The translations under genes and the position numbers were made by a program. This document shows positions 40,084-48,521 of a stretch of DNA of 64,000 nucleotides, piece after piece; position 1 is the stretch's first letter, and each line of letters opens with the position of its first letter. The DNA is from Acidobacteriota bacterium. Lineage in GTDB: Bacteria > Acidobacteriota > Terriglobia > Terriglobales > Acidobacteriaceae. The notes under the pieces are model-generated. The model had not been told where the DNA came from. It ran no database searches and saw only the letters and a list, made by a program, of their open reading frames with translations. The stretch covers positions 99,137 through 163,136 of the forward strand of contig JAJYBU010000004.1 of assembly GCA_021778845.1 (NCBI GenBank), written 5' to 3'.

Positions 40084-41595
40084 ATGGGCAGCGAAGGCGC
40101 AGGATATATCGCGGCACTCGACCAGGGAACAACGAGTACCCGCTGCATGATCTTCGACCGCCGAAGCCGGGTGGTCTCGGTGGCGCAGCGGGAGCATGAA
40201 CAGATTTACCCGCGGGCGGGCTGGGTGGAACATGATCCGCTGGAGATCTGGCGGCGTACCGTGGAGGTGATTGAGGAGGCAGTCGAAGCGCGCGGTCTTC
40301 AGGCCGCCGACATAAGCTGCATCGGAATTGCGAACCAGCGCGAGACAACCGTGGTCTGGAATAAGAGTACGGGAGTCCCGGTTTACAACGCGCTGGTATG
40401 GCAGGACACGCGGGTTGCCGAGGCGGTGGAATTGCTGAGCCGGGACGGGGGGCCGGACCGGTTGCGCGAGAAGACGGGCCTGCCGCTGAGCACGTACTTC
40501 AGCGGGCTGAAGATTGCGTGGATCCTCGACAACGTGGAGGGAGCGCGTAGCGATGCGGAGCGCGGGGAGTTGCTGTTTGGAACGATCGACAGCTACCTGC
40601 TGTGGAATATGACCGGAGGCGTTCGGTCGGGGATTCATCTCACCGATGTGACCAACGCCAGTCGCACGCAGTTGATGAATATTCGGACGCTGGAGTGGGA
40701 TCAGGAGATACTCGATCTCTTTCGGATTCCTCGGGCGATGCTTCCGGAGATTCGCTCCAGCAGCGAGTTTTATGGAGAGTTCGCGGTCGGTGTGCTGAAG
40801 GGCGTTTCGATCTGCGGGATGCTTGGAGACCAGCAGGCTGCGCTGGTGGGGCAGACATGCTTTGAGCCCGGGCAGGTGAAGAATACGTATGGCACCGGGT
40901 GTTTTCTGCTGATGAACACTGGCGATTTGAAGGTGTCTCGGCATGGACTGCTTACGACAGTGGCGTATCGGTTCGGCAGGCAGAAGCCGGTGTATGCACT
41001 GGAGGGCAGCGTGGCGATCACCGGCGCACTGGTGCAGTGGTTGCGAGATAACCTCGGGCTGATTGAACGCAGCGATGATATTCAGGCGCTGGCGCAGACG
41101 GTGAGAGACAATGGCGGCGTGTATTTTGTGCCCGCGTTCTCAGGACTCTATGCGCCGTATTGGAGGGACGATGCGCGCGGGGTCATCGTCGGGTTGACGC
41201 GGTTCGCGCATCGAGGGCACCTGGCACGCGCAGTGCTTGAGGCTACGGCGTTTCAGACGCGCGAACTGGTGGAAGCGATGGAGGCGGATGCGGGCATTCG
41301 GCTGGATGAGTTGCGTACCGATGGCGGGATGGTCGTGAACGATCTGCTGATGCAGTTCCAGGCCGACATACTGGATCGCGAGGTGATTCGTCCGGTGATG
41401 AGGGAGACGACTGCGCTCGGTGCAGCGTATGCCGCGGGCCTGGCTTCCGGTTTTTACAGGGATGTAGAGCATCTCGCAGAGAGTTGGGAGATTGACCAGA
41501 GGTGGAAGCCGCAGATGGAGGCCCCGCGACACGAGCACCTGTACAAACAGTGGAAGAAGGCGGTGACACGAAGCTTCGATTGGGTAGAGGAGTAG
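40084..41595 (+). CDS. glpK: Glycerol kinase
   Basis: 503 residues, phosphorylates glycerol to glycerol-3-phosphate. FGGY-family markers are complete: [97 protein letters not shown] and the C-terminal [18 protein letters not shown]. The ATG follows AAAGGGGGATCTCG. No glycerol facilitator or glpD is adjacent, so it stands alone here. Confidence 0.95.
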   Translation: MGSEGAGYIAALDQGTTSTRCMIFDRRSRVVSVAQREHEQIYPRAGWVEHDPLEIWRRTVEVIEEAVEARGLQAADISCIGIANQRETTVVWNKSTGVPVYNALVWQDTRVAEAVELLSRDGGPDRLREKTGLPLSTYFSGLKIAWILDNVEGARSDAERGELLFGTIDSYLLWNMTGGVRSGIHLTDVTNASRTQLMNIRTLEWDQEILDLFRIPRAMLPEIRSSSEFYGEFAVGVLKGVSICGMLGDQQAALVGQTCFEPGQVKNTYGTGCFLLMNTGDLKVSRHGLLTTVAYRFGRQKPVYALEGSVAITGALVQWLRDNLGLIERSDDIQALAQTVRDNGGVYFVPAFSGLYAPYWRDDARGVIVGLTRFAHRGHLARAVLEATAFQTRELVEAMEADAGIRLDELRTDGGMVVNDLLMQFQADILDREVIRPVMRETTALGAAYAAGLASGFYRDVEHLAESWEIDQRWKPQMEAPRHEHLYKQWKKAVTRSFDWVEE

Positions 41596-41688
41596 AAGAC
41601 GCCTGAATCGACAGGGGTGGGGCGCGCGTTGCGTTGATCATGTAGCAGAATTTTATTGCCACGTTGCAGGAATACGGCGCAGGCGATG

Positions 41689-41819
41689 AAGACGAAGTTG
41701 CGATACGCCTCAGAAGCAGTGGAGAACTCGGCCAGCAACGCCCTCCCCTTCGCCGCGGTCGAGTAGCTCCCTTCGTCATACCCAAACCATGCATACACTC
41801 GCTCATACGCGCCCACCCT
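41689..41819 (-). pseudogene. Possible fragment of a glycoside hydrolase 39-like gene
   Basis: On the minus strand this segment reads RVYAWFGYDEGSYSTAAKGR followed by ALLAEFSTASEAYRN. It recalls the (W/F)FGxDExNYTxxxxGxxLLxEL start of GH39-type xylosidases. No start, catalytic domain or ribosome-binding site accompanies it, and the frame continues into unrelated sequence. It is a gene scrap at best, and the family guess is weak. Confidence 0.25.
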
Positions 41820-41870
41820 CTTTCCCAAATCCACCTCGGTCCTCCCCGCCCTTGCATTTTCCTCTCCACC

Positions 41871-41892
41871 GGTATACCGTAGGGGGGTATGC
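41871..41892. promoter_or_regulatory. CsoR/FrmR/RcnR-type operator-like palindrome
   Basis: GGTATACCGTAGGGGGGTAT, on the other strand ATACCCCCCTACGGTATACC. It matches the ATACCCCCCTAxxGTAT form recognised by FrmR and, more loosely, the G-tract sites of RcnR and CsoR. A possible -35 (TTGCAT, 41852) and -10 (TATACC, 41873) put the site over the -10. It would control the two small ORFs and the NRAMP-like transporter downstream. No regulator gene of this family is in the window. Confidence 0.45.
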
Positions 41893-41929
41893 TTTTCTTG
41901 GCATGCAACCCATCTCACTGGAGCACCTC

Positions 41930-42004
41930 ATGACGAACGCAACGACAAAGGAACCTCCGAGTCCTCGGACGCCCCTCCTGCGCTGTGTTCGCGAGGTGCG
42001 GTAG
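41930..42004 (+). CDS. Possible 24-aa leader peptide
   Basis: A short ORF, MTNATTKEPPSPRTPLLRCV then REVR, with CTGGAG seven bases before the ATG. It lies between the operator-like palindrome and the second small ORF. It has no homologue that I know and may be chance. Its position fits a translated leader of the transporter transcript. Confidence 0.25.
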   Translation: MTNATTKEPPSPRTPLLRCVREVR

Positions 42005-42152
42005 TCTCCTTCCTTAGCCATATCTGAAGGCGTCACCCAACCCTCCGCGCAGTGCTCTACCACGGCACACCGCGACGGGATTCAACACGTGCCAACGCAC
42101 GCCCTCCTCGTCGCCTCCACGCGCATGCAGCCGCATGCAAAAAGGAGGCCCC

Positions 42153-42311
42153 ATGACCCTCAAGATTCAGTCCCGCAATCTCACCACCACCCTCACCACC
42201 CGCCGTCCCACGCTCATCCGCGTCTGGCGCACCAACGGCACGCAGCTCACCAGCCGCTGGCTTCCCTCTCTCACCCCCAACTCCAACATCGAAGGAGGTC
42301 CGCGCCTGTGA
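42153..42311 (+). CDS. 52-aa small protein overlapping the NRAMP-like gene
   Basis: Starts MTLKIQSRNLTTTLTTRRPT and ends NSNIEGGPRL, rich in Thr, Arg and Ser with no membrane segment. AAAAAGGAGG precedes the ATG by a few bases, one of the best ribosome-binding sites in the window. Its TGA (42309-42311) overlaps the transporter's GTG (42308-42310). The ribosome-binding site of the transporter, GAAGGAGGT, is coded within its last codons. Function unknown. The arrangement suggests translational coupling, so it may be a regulatory leader or a small partner protein. Confidence 0.6.
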   Translation: MTLKIQSRNLTTTLTTRRPTLIRVWRTNGTQLTSRWLPSLTPNSNIEGGPRL

Positions 42312-43618
42312 CCACCCTCCAAACCCAAGCCGCTCCCGCCCACGCCATCCGTGTCCGTCGCCCCTGGCAGCGCACCCTCCTCAGCTTCCTCGTCGCCTTC
42401 GGCCCCGGCCTCATCGTCATGGAGGCTGACAACGACGCCGGTGCCGTCTCCACCTACATGCAGGCCGGAGGCCAGTACGGCCTCCACCTCCTCTGGGTGC
42501 TCGTCCTCCTTCTCCCCATCTGCTACTTCGTTCAGGAGATGGTCGCCCGCCTCGGCATCGCCACCGGCAAAGGCCACGCCGCCATGATCTACGAGCGCTT
42601 CGGCAAAGCCTGGGGCCGCTTCTCCCTCTTCGATCTCCTCGCCGTCAACTTCCTCACCCTCATCACCGAGTTCGCCGCCATCTCCCTCGCCATGTCCGGC
42701 CTCGGCGTCGCGCCCGTTCTCTCCGTCCCCATCGCGGCCATCGCCCTCGTAGCCCTCATCGCCACCGGCAGCTACCGCCGCTGGGAGCGCATCGTCGTCA
42801 TCCTCTGCCTGCTCGACGTCACCTGGTTCATCACCGCCGCTCTCCTGCATCCCGTGTGGCACCAGGCCCTCACCCACACCTTCATCCCCTCGCTCCCGCA
42901 CATCGGCAAGACCGGCGACCTGGTCTTCCTCATCATCGCCATCGTCGGCACCACCATTGCCCCGTGGCAGCTCTTCTTCCAGCAAAGCTGTGTCGCCGAA
43001 AAGCGCCTCCGTTTCTCCGACCTCAAGTGGGCGCGTCTGGACACCCTCATCGGCGCCATCTTCACGGTCCTCGTAGCCGGCGCCATGATGCTCACCGGAG
43101 CCTTCGCCTTCGACCACCACATCCCCTTCACTGACCCCGCGCAACTGGCGCAATCCATGGCCGCCATCCTGCCGCACCGCACCGGCGTCTTCATCCACCA
43201 CTCCATCCTTCTCCTCATGGTCAACGCCGCCGTCCTTGGCACCACGGCCATCTCTCTCGCCAGCGCCTGGGCCTACGGCGAAGTCGCCGGATGGGAGCAC
43301 TCTCTCCACAAGAAACCCTCCGAAGCCCCCGGCTTCTACGCCGTCTACGCCCTCTGCGTCTTTGCCGCTGCAGGGGTCGTCCTCATCCCGCATCTACCCC
43401 TGCAACTGGTCATCGTCAGCGTGCAGGTCTTCGCCGGCCTCGTCCTTCCCTCGGCCATCATCTTCCTCCAGCTCCTGCTCAACGACCGCGCCCTCCTCGG
43501 CGACCGCTGGGTAAACCGTCCCTGGAACAACTGGATCAACTGGTCCATCATCATCGTCCTCTTCGCTCTCTCGCTCGTGCTGGCCGCGCAAGTCCTGCTC
43601 CCCAACCTCTTCACCTAA
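42308..43618 (+). CDS. NRAMP-like divalent cation transporter, divergent metal site
   Basis: 436 residues, about eleven membrane segments. It starts at GTG 42308, eight bases after GAAGGAGGT; the open frame further upstream is not membrane-like. The NRAMP fold is recognisable in SFLVAFGPGLIVMEADNDAG, AVSTYMQAGGQYGLHLLWVL and FLIIAIVGTTIAPWQLFFQQ. The TM1 motif DPGN is DAGA here, and the TM6 MPH motif is APW. The Met and Asn that coordinate transition metals are thus lost, as in NRAMP-related transporters with other substrates such as Mg2+. Substrate unproven. Confidence 0.85.
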   Translation: MTTLQTQAAPAHAIRVRRPWQRTLLSFLVAFGPGLIVMEADNDAGAVSTYMQAGGQYGLHLLWVLVLLLPICYFVQEMVARLGIATGKGHAAMIYERFGKAWGRFSLFDLLAVNFLTLITEFAAISLAMSGLGVAPVLSVPIAAIALVALIATGSYRRWERIVVILCLLDVTWFITAALLHPVWHQALTHTFIPSLPHIGKTGDLVFLIIAIVGTTIAPWQLFFQQSCVAEKRLRFSDLKWARLDTLIGAIFTVLVAGAMMLTGAFAFDHHIPFTDPAQLAQSMAAILPHRTGVFIHHSILLLMVNAAVLGTTAISLASAWAYGEVAGWEHSLHKKPSEAPGFYAVYALCVFAAAGVVLIPHLPLQLVIVSVQVFAGLVLPSAIIFLQLLLNDRALLGDRWVNRPWNNWINWSIIIVLFALSLVLAAQVLLPNLFT

Positions 43619-43663
43619 CCTCTTCGCCAAAAGTACCTCTTCACTGAGTGCTCAGCGAAGATG

Positions 43664-43725
43664 CTGTCATCTCGACCGAAGCCAAACAGCTCGATCGTTT
43701 GGCGCAGCGGAGAGACCTGCAGTTT
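43664..43725 (+). repeat. Intergenic hairpin repeat, reference copy
   Basis: CTGTCATCTCGACCGAA, then the stem GCCAAAC (43681-43687), loop AGCTCGATC, stem GTTTGGC (43697-43703), then GCAGCGGAGAGACCTGCAGT. The flanks match the copies inside recG and the inverted copies at 11.6, 12.0 and 17.3 kb, while both stem arms differ from them. It lies between the transporter and the small membrane protein gene. Confidence 0.8.
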
Positions 43726-43794
43726 GCTCGCGCTGGCACACTGCGCACGCACAGAAAACTTGCCAGCCCTAATCCCTGTTTCAAGGAGAACACC

Positions 43795-44028
43795 ATGGCC
43801 ACCCTCGCCACTCCCCCCATCCACCACGACACCAGCCTCTACGTCATCCATCCCCTCGACGACGTCCACGAGCAGAAGTGCACCTCCGAAGGCCTCGGCC
43901 CGATGCAGCTCACGCCCACCGTCCGCTTCTCCCTCACCGCCCTGCGCGTCTATCTCACTGCGATGACGCTGATCATCCTCTACCGCACACTGACCCTGGC
44001 CCACGTCTTCACCCACCACACCCACTAG
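43795..44028 (+). CDS. 77-aa single-span membrane protein
   Basis: MATLATPPIHHDTSLYVIHP, then a polar stretch with one Cys, one membrane helix (about residues 47-70, LTALRVYLTAMTLIILYRTL) and a histidine-rich end HVFTHHTH. CAAGGAGAACACC precedes the ATG at 43795, a good ribosome-binding site. I recognise no family. Its location behind a metal transporter and its His clusters at both ends suggest a metal-related partner, but this is inference. Confidence 0.6.
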   Translation: MATLATPPIHHDTSLYVIHPLDDVHEQKCTSEGLGPMQLTPTVRFSLTALRVYLTAMTLIILYRTLTLAHVFTHHTH

Positions 44029-44069
44029 AGCCGTTCGCTTTCAGGTGTAGTCGTAATCATTTTGATGTT

Positions 44070-44106
44070 TGTCATTCCGTAGCGAAGCGGAGGAATCTGC
44101 TTCTTG
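44070..44106 (+). repeat. GTCATTCCG-type intergenic repeat copy
   Basis: TGTCATTCCGTAGCGAAGCG followed by GAGGAATCTGCTTCTTG. The ATTCCG and CGGAGGAAT ends can pair. Same family as 1088, 11674 and 13405, here in forward orientation. Confidence 0.7.
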
Positions 44107-44170
44107 AACCGGCGACTACACCGGAGGACAATCGGTTCTAACCCACAGCCCTCACTCCTCCCAACAAAAC

Positions 44171-44205
44171 AGCGGCGACCCGCAAGGGTCGCCGCTGTTG
44201 TCTTT
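44171..44205. terminator. Bidirectional terminator between the small membrane protein gene and rne
   Basis: Perfect 11-base stem AGCGGCGACCC (44171-44181) / GGGTCGCCGCT (44186-44196), loop GCAA. GTTGTCTTTCT follows on the plus strand and GTTTTGTTGG on the minus strand. It probably serves mainly the minus-strand rne gene, whose stop is 25 bases away. Confidence 0.85.
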
Positions 44206-44220
44206 CTCTGCACTCTGCAC

Positions 44221-47200
44221 TTAGTGGATATCGAACTGCTCCGGATGCAGGCTCGGATCGCTCTTGACGAGGATCGTCTTACCCGACATCTCTTCCATCT
44301 CCTGCAGCCACTTCGCTCCGCCGCTCTTCAACTGCTTCACGACCTCCGGATGCACGCGCAGCATGATGTCGCCCTTCTCGATCAGCTTATGCATCTTCCG
44401 CATCTCGATGTAGATGTCATTGCACACCGTCACCGGCGACTTCACCATGCCCGTACCAGCGCACACGCCGCAGGTCGTCGACAGCGTCCGTTCCAGCGAC
44501 TGCTTCACGCGTTTGCGCGTAATCGCCACCAGCCCAAAATCATTGAACTGCAGCACCTTCGACGGAGCCCGATCCTTCTTCAGCTCCTCTTCCAGCACCG
44601 CCATCACCTTGTTCCGGTTCTTGCGCTCGTCCATGTCGATGAAGTCAATGATGATAATCCCGCCCAGGTCACGCAGCCGGATCTGCCGCACAATCTCCGG
44701 AATCGCATCCAGGTTCGTCTTCAGGATCGTGTCTTCCAACCGAGCCGTCTTGCCCACATACTTGCCCGTATTGATATCGATCGCCACCAGCGCCTCCGTC
44801 TGGTTGATCACAATCGATCCACCCGACTTCAGCCACACCTTCGCTCGCAGCGCGGTATTAATCTCTTCCGTAATCCCGAACTGCTCAAACAGCGGCGTGT
44901 CCTTCGTATAGAGCTTCACCCGCCGAATCAACGCAGGCTGGAACCTCTGCAGGAACCGCAACACGCGCTCATACGCATCCTCGGTATCCACCCAGATCGC
45001 GGAAAAATTATCCGTCACCTGGTCGCGCAGAATCCGCTCGACCAGATTCAGATCGTGATAGATCAGCGCCGGGCTCTTGCTCGACTCCGACCGCGTCTTA
45101 ATATCCGCCCACAGGTTCAGCAGGAAGCGCAGATCGCTCCGCAGCTCTTCTTCCGTAGCTCCCGCAGCCGCCGTGCGCACAATGAATCCGCCCTGAGCAT
45201 CGCCCTTCTCGCTGAGCAGAATCTCCTTCAGTCTGCGCCGCTCGCCATCGCTCTCAATCTTCCGCGACACGCCCGTATGATTCACCGTCGGCATGAACAC
45301 CAGGAACCGACCCGGCAGCGCAATGTGGCTCGTAATGCGCGCGCCCTTCTTCGCAATCGGCTCCTTGGCAATCTGCACCAGCACCTCTTGCCCTGGTTTC
45401 AGCAGGTCGCTGATCGCCGGCAGATTCGTCGACTGCATCGACCGTCCGCCGCGCTCGCGTCCTCCGCCTCCACTCGGCCGCGAGTTCGCCATACCGCGCC
45501 GATCGCGCGAGCCTCCACGCTCACCGCCGCGTTCACCACCGCGCTCGCGTCCACCGCGACGCCCATCCCTGCGTCCACGCCGTCCACCTTCGCGCTCTCC
45601 CTCGCGTCCGCCTTCGCGTCCGTCTTCACGCGGAGCAGTCTCTCCCTCCGCAACGGCCGTCCGCGTTCCACCGTTCTCATCAAAGTCCGACGTCTCGGCG
45701 AACTCCTCCTCCTCAGCCTCACTGATCTGGCTGCCCGAAACCTCTTCCTCTACAAAATCCTCATCGCCATTCGACGCCAGTTCGTCTTCCTCGAAGTCCT
45801 CGTCCTCTTCGAAGTCCTCGTCCTCCTCGCCTTCCTCTTCGTCGATCTCCGCCGGCTCGCCCTGCGTAATATCGTCGATCGTCATATCGCGAATCATGCT
45901 GCCCAGGTCCGCAGCGTTCTCCAGCGTCTCTTCTTCCGTATCCTCATCGAACGCTCGCGCATGCAGCCCGCCAATCTCGATGTCCTCTTCATCCATCAAC
46001 TCTTCTTCAAGCTGCCCATCGCCTGGAGCGAATCCTTGTCCCACGGACACCACGGCGTCCGACTCCGCCTCGCCCGAATGCACCACCGTCTCATGCTCAA
46101 TCGGCGCCGTCGGATCCGCATGCAGAATCTCCGCATGCTCCGGCTCGGAGATCAACTCCCCGCTAGCCTGCAGGCTCGTGAGCTCATGCTCAGCCACAGG
46201 CTCTTCCACGCTGCCACTCTGCCGAAACTCCCGCGTCCCCGCCGGGTCCACGCGGAACGAAGCCGAAGCATTCTCCTCCGGCTCATACTCCGCAGTCGTC
46301 TCATGGAACTCCGGCTCCGGCAGCTCCTCCGCCTCCTGCAACTCCGCATCATGCAGCTCCGAGATGGCTTCTTCGAACTCCGCCTCATGCTCCGCCGCCG
46401 GCTCCAGTGCCTCTACCGTCGCCAGGTCCGTCTGTCCTGCATACTGCGGCTCATACTCGCGCTCGGCCACATCATGCCCGGAGCTCACCGCTGGAAGCAC
46501 TGCCTCCACCGGATCAATCCCGCGTGGCGCAGCGCTAAACGCCATCCCCGGCTCAGCGCGCAACTCAGCCCGCGGTTCCGTACGAGACTCCGAACGCGGT
46601 GCCGCATCACGCTGTCCATCGCGTCCACCCCGTCCCCGCTGCTCATCGCGTCCCCGCCGACGATCCCGTCCCCGGCCGCCACGTTCGCCGCCACGCTCCT
46701 CACGACGCTCCTCGCGACGTCCCTCGCCAAACGATTCGTTCCGAGCCTCGCTCCGAGGCTCGCGTGCCCGCAGCGTCTCACCCGGCAGCACCGCTCCACC
46801 ATCCCAACCCACCAGCGGCTCAATCTCCGTCGACGGCTTCGCCACCACCGGAATCCCCGCCGGCTTCACCGGCTCACTCGCCGCTCCGCTCTCACCCCTC
46901 CGATACTTCGACAGCGATTCACCCGGCAGAATCAACGGCTCCACCGCCGGCCCCGCCGCCGCACTCAGATCAATCACCTCATCGTCGACCGTCGCAGGCC
47001 GCGCTCCCCGAGGAGCAAACCGCTCTCGCACCGCATCCAGCCGCTGATCCCGTCCACTCCGGTCACGCCCGCCGCGCTCCCGTCCGCCCCGCTCACGACC
47101 ACCCCGCTCCCGTCCGCCTTCACGCGGTCCACGATCCCCGCGCGACTCTGCCGCAGGCGTCTCAATCTCACGCGGCGCGCTCTCTTCCATCGGCGCAGTC

Positions 47201-47901
47201 TCCACCGCAAACGCATCCGACTCACCCTCACCCTGCGACCCAGCCCGCGCCTCTCCAGCAACCCCGCGTCCCCGACGCCGTCCCCGGCGCCCGCGCCACC
47301 GGCGGCTGCCATCAGCACCCGGAGCGCCCTCGCCAATCTCTTCCTCTTCACTCTCGCGGCTCACACGCGGCACCGCCTCGAAGACCTCATCGTCCACCGG
47401 CTCAAAGCTCCGGAACGATTCCTCCACTGGGCTCTCTACGCGATCCTCTCCGCGAGCCTCCGCACGTCCCTCACTGCGGCCCTCGCCACGTCCCTCAGGC
47501 AGCGCCTCGCGTCCACCGCGCGCACGATCGCGCCCATCCCGCCGCCCCCGTCCACGGCCTTCGCCGCGGCCCTCACCACGGCCCTCACCACGGCCCTCCG
47601 ACCGAGGCCGGTCGCCTCGCGGAGCTCTCGCCTCGCCGCCCGCAACTCCATCGAAGTCCGCGGCATCGCCGGCCTCTTCCATGAAGTCCGTAATGTAGAG
47701 AAACGCATCGCGCTCCAGCCCGATGTCCACAAAGCTCGACTGCATGCCCGGCAGAACGCGCGTCACGCGTCCGTTGTAAATCGAGCCCGCCAGCGTGTAC
47801 TCATTCTCGCGCTCGTAATAAATCTCTGTGAGTTCTTCTTTTTCGACAATCGCCAGCCGCGTCTCATGCGGTGTGCTGGATATATAAATTTCTTTCGACA
47901 T
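44221..47901 (-). CDS. Ribonuclease E/G with a ~750-residue insert in the S1 domain
   Basis: 1226 residues. Endoribonuclease of RNA decay and rRNA maturation. The S1 domain begins at residues 37-72 (AGSIYNGRVTRVLPGMQSSF, VDIGLERDAFLYITDF) and resumes near residue 827 (LPAISDLLKPGQEVLVQIAK EP). Between them lie an Arg/Gly/Glu-rich part with GRGEGRGEGRGEGRGRGRRD repeats and a long acidic part, both predicted disordered. The catalytic core is intact: VAIDINTGKYVG and IIIIDFIDMDERKNRNK carry the two metal-binding aspartates, and CGVCAGTG is the zinc link. AAGGGAGAAC precedes the start. It follows rodA on the same strand. Confidence 0.92.
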   Translation of the reverse strand: MSKEIYISSTPHETRLAIVEKEELTEIYYERENEYTLAGSIYNGRVTRVLPGMQSSFVDIGLERDAFLYITDFMEEAGDAADFDGVAGGEARAPRGDRPRSEGRGEGRGEGRGEGRGRGRRDGRDRARGGREALPEGRGEGRSEGRAEARGEDRVESPVEESFRSFEPVDDEVFEAVPRVSRESEEEEIGEGAPGADGSRRWRGRRGRRRGRGVAGEARAGSQGEGESDAFAVETAPMEESAPREIETPAAESRGDRGPREGGRERGGRERGGRERGGRDRSGRDQRLDAVRERFAPRGARPATVDDEVIDLSAAAGPAVEPLILPGESLSKYRRGESGAASEPVKPAGIPVVAKPSTEIEPLVGWDGGAVLPGETLRAREPRSEARNESFGEGRREERREERGGERGGRGRDRRRGRDEQRGRGGRDGQRDAAPRSESRTEPRAELRAEPGMAFSAAPRGIDPVEAVLPAVSSGHDVAEREYEPQYAGQTDLATVEALEPAAEHEAEFEEAISELHDAELQEAEELPEPEFHETTAEYEPEENASASFRVDPAGTREFRQSGSVEEPVAEHELTSLQASGELISEPEHAEILHADPTAPIEHETVVHSGEAESDAVVSVGQGFAPGDGQLEEELMDEEDIEIGGLHARAFDEDTEEETLENAADLGSMIRDMTIDDITQGEPAEIDEEEGEEDEDFEEDEDFEEDELASNGDEDFVEEEVSGSQISEAEEEEFAETSDFDENGGTRTAVAEGETAPREDGREGGREGEREGGRRGRRDGRRGGRERGGERGGERGGSRDRRGMANSRPSGGGGRERGGRSMQSTNLPAISDLLKPGQEVLVQIAKEPIAKKGARITSHIALPGRFLVFMPTVNHTGVSRKIESDGERRRLKEILLSEKGDAQGGFIVRTAAAGATEEELRSDLRFLLNLWADIKTRSESSKSPALIYHDLNLVERILRDQVTDNFSAIWVDTEDAYERVLRFLQRFQPALIRRVKLYTKDTPLFEQFGITEEINTALRAKVWLKSGGSIVINQTEALVAIDINTGKYVGKTARLEDTILKTNLDAIPEIVRQIRLRDLGGIIIIDFIDMDERKNRNKVMAVLEEELKKDRAPSKVLQFNDFGLVAITRKRVKQSLERTLSTTCGVCAGTGMVKSPVTVCNDIYIEMRKMHKLIEKGDIMLRVHPEVVKQLKSGGAKWLQEMEEMSGKTILVKSDPSLHPEQFDIH

Positions 47902-47993
47902 TGCTCTGTTCTCCCTTGCACCCGGCGCTCAGGCCGGCGTGCGTTTTGGCAGAACAGGCGAAGATCGCGCTGCACAAGCTCTAACGCCTTGCG

Positions 47994-48380
47994 TTAGCTC
48001 CCTGCAGCTACCCCCTGGGATACGGACAGACCCTGAGTTGCGGAGACTGGATCGAACTTCCGGAGGCTGTTCGCGCCTGCTTCTGCGCGCCCTCCTGCCC
48101 GCAGATTCTCACGCTCTTCGCGCGTCTGCGTGCCGGTGCCGGGAGAAAAACTTGCCAGTGTCGTACCGCGTGTCGTGGGCCATGCCATCCTGCCCTCCAA
48201 CACCATCCCGTCCACGGAGTTTGTGACCAACGCTACCTCTACCTGAGGCGGGGCCGTTAACCGTCCGTTTCCGTTCATGCTCAAACCCTGTCCGGCCATC
48301 GGAAGTTGATCCGCGCCTGGCCGGCCTTCTAAAAATCGTGACTCAAAAACTTGTTGGTCCGCAGCAACGGGAAAAATCAT
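47994..48380 (-). CDS. Hypothetical protein or untranslated leader of rne
   Basis: The 620 bases between rodA and rne hold one minus-strand frame, about 128 residues from an ATG at 48380 (MIFPVAADQQVFESRFLEGR) to a stop at 47994. It reads QVEVALVTNSVDGMVLEGRM and ends SVSQGVAAGS. No family, signal or membrane segment is recognised and the ribosome-binding site is weak. Codon use is compatible with coding but not convincing. The stretch may instead be a long 5' leader of rne, which in other bacteria controls its own message. Confidence 0.3.
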   Translation of the reverse strand: MIFPVAADQQVFESRFLEGRPGADQLPMAGQGLSMNGNGRLTAPPQVEVALVTNSVDGMVLEGRMAWPTTRGTTLASFSPGTGTQTREERENLRAGGRAEAGANSLRKFDPVSATQGLSVSQGVAAGS

Positions 48381-48521
48381 CGCATCCGTGCCGCAGTTGT
48401 TATGGCAATCATCCTGTAATCGATCACCTGCTTCTAGTATGCACCAAAACGACAAGGAGTAGTGAGCACGGGGTAAGGCGTAGTGACATTCCCCTCTGCT
48501 CCTTACTCTCTACCCTCTGCC

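Noticed and set aside
44104..47997. A 1297-codon plus-strand open frame
   Set aside because: It is the antisense shadow of the RNase E/G gene, whose Arg/Gly-rich and Glu-rich codons keep the opposite frame open. It has no family motif and no start signal.
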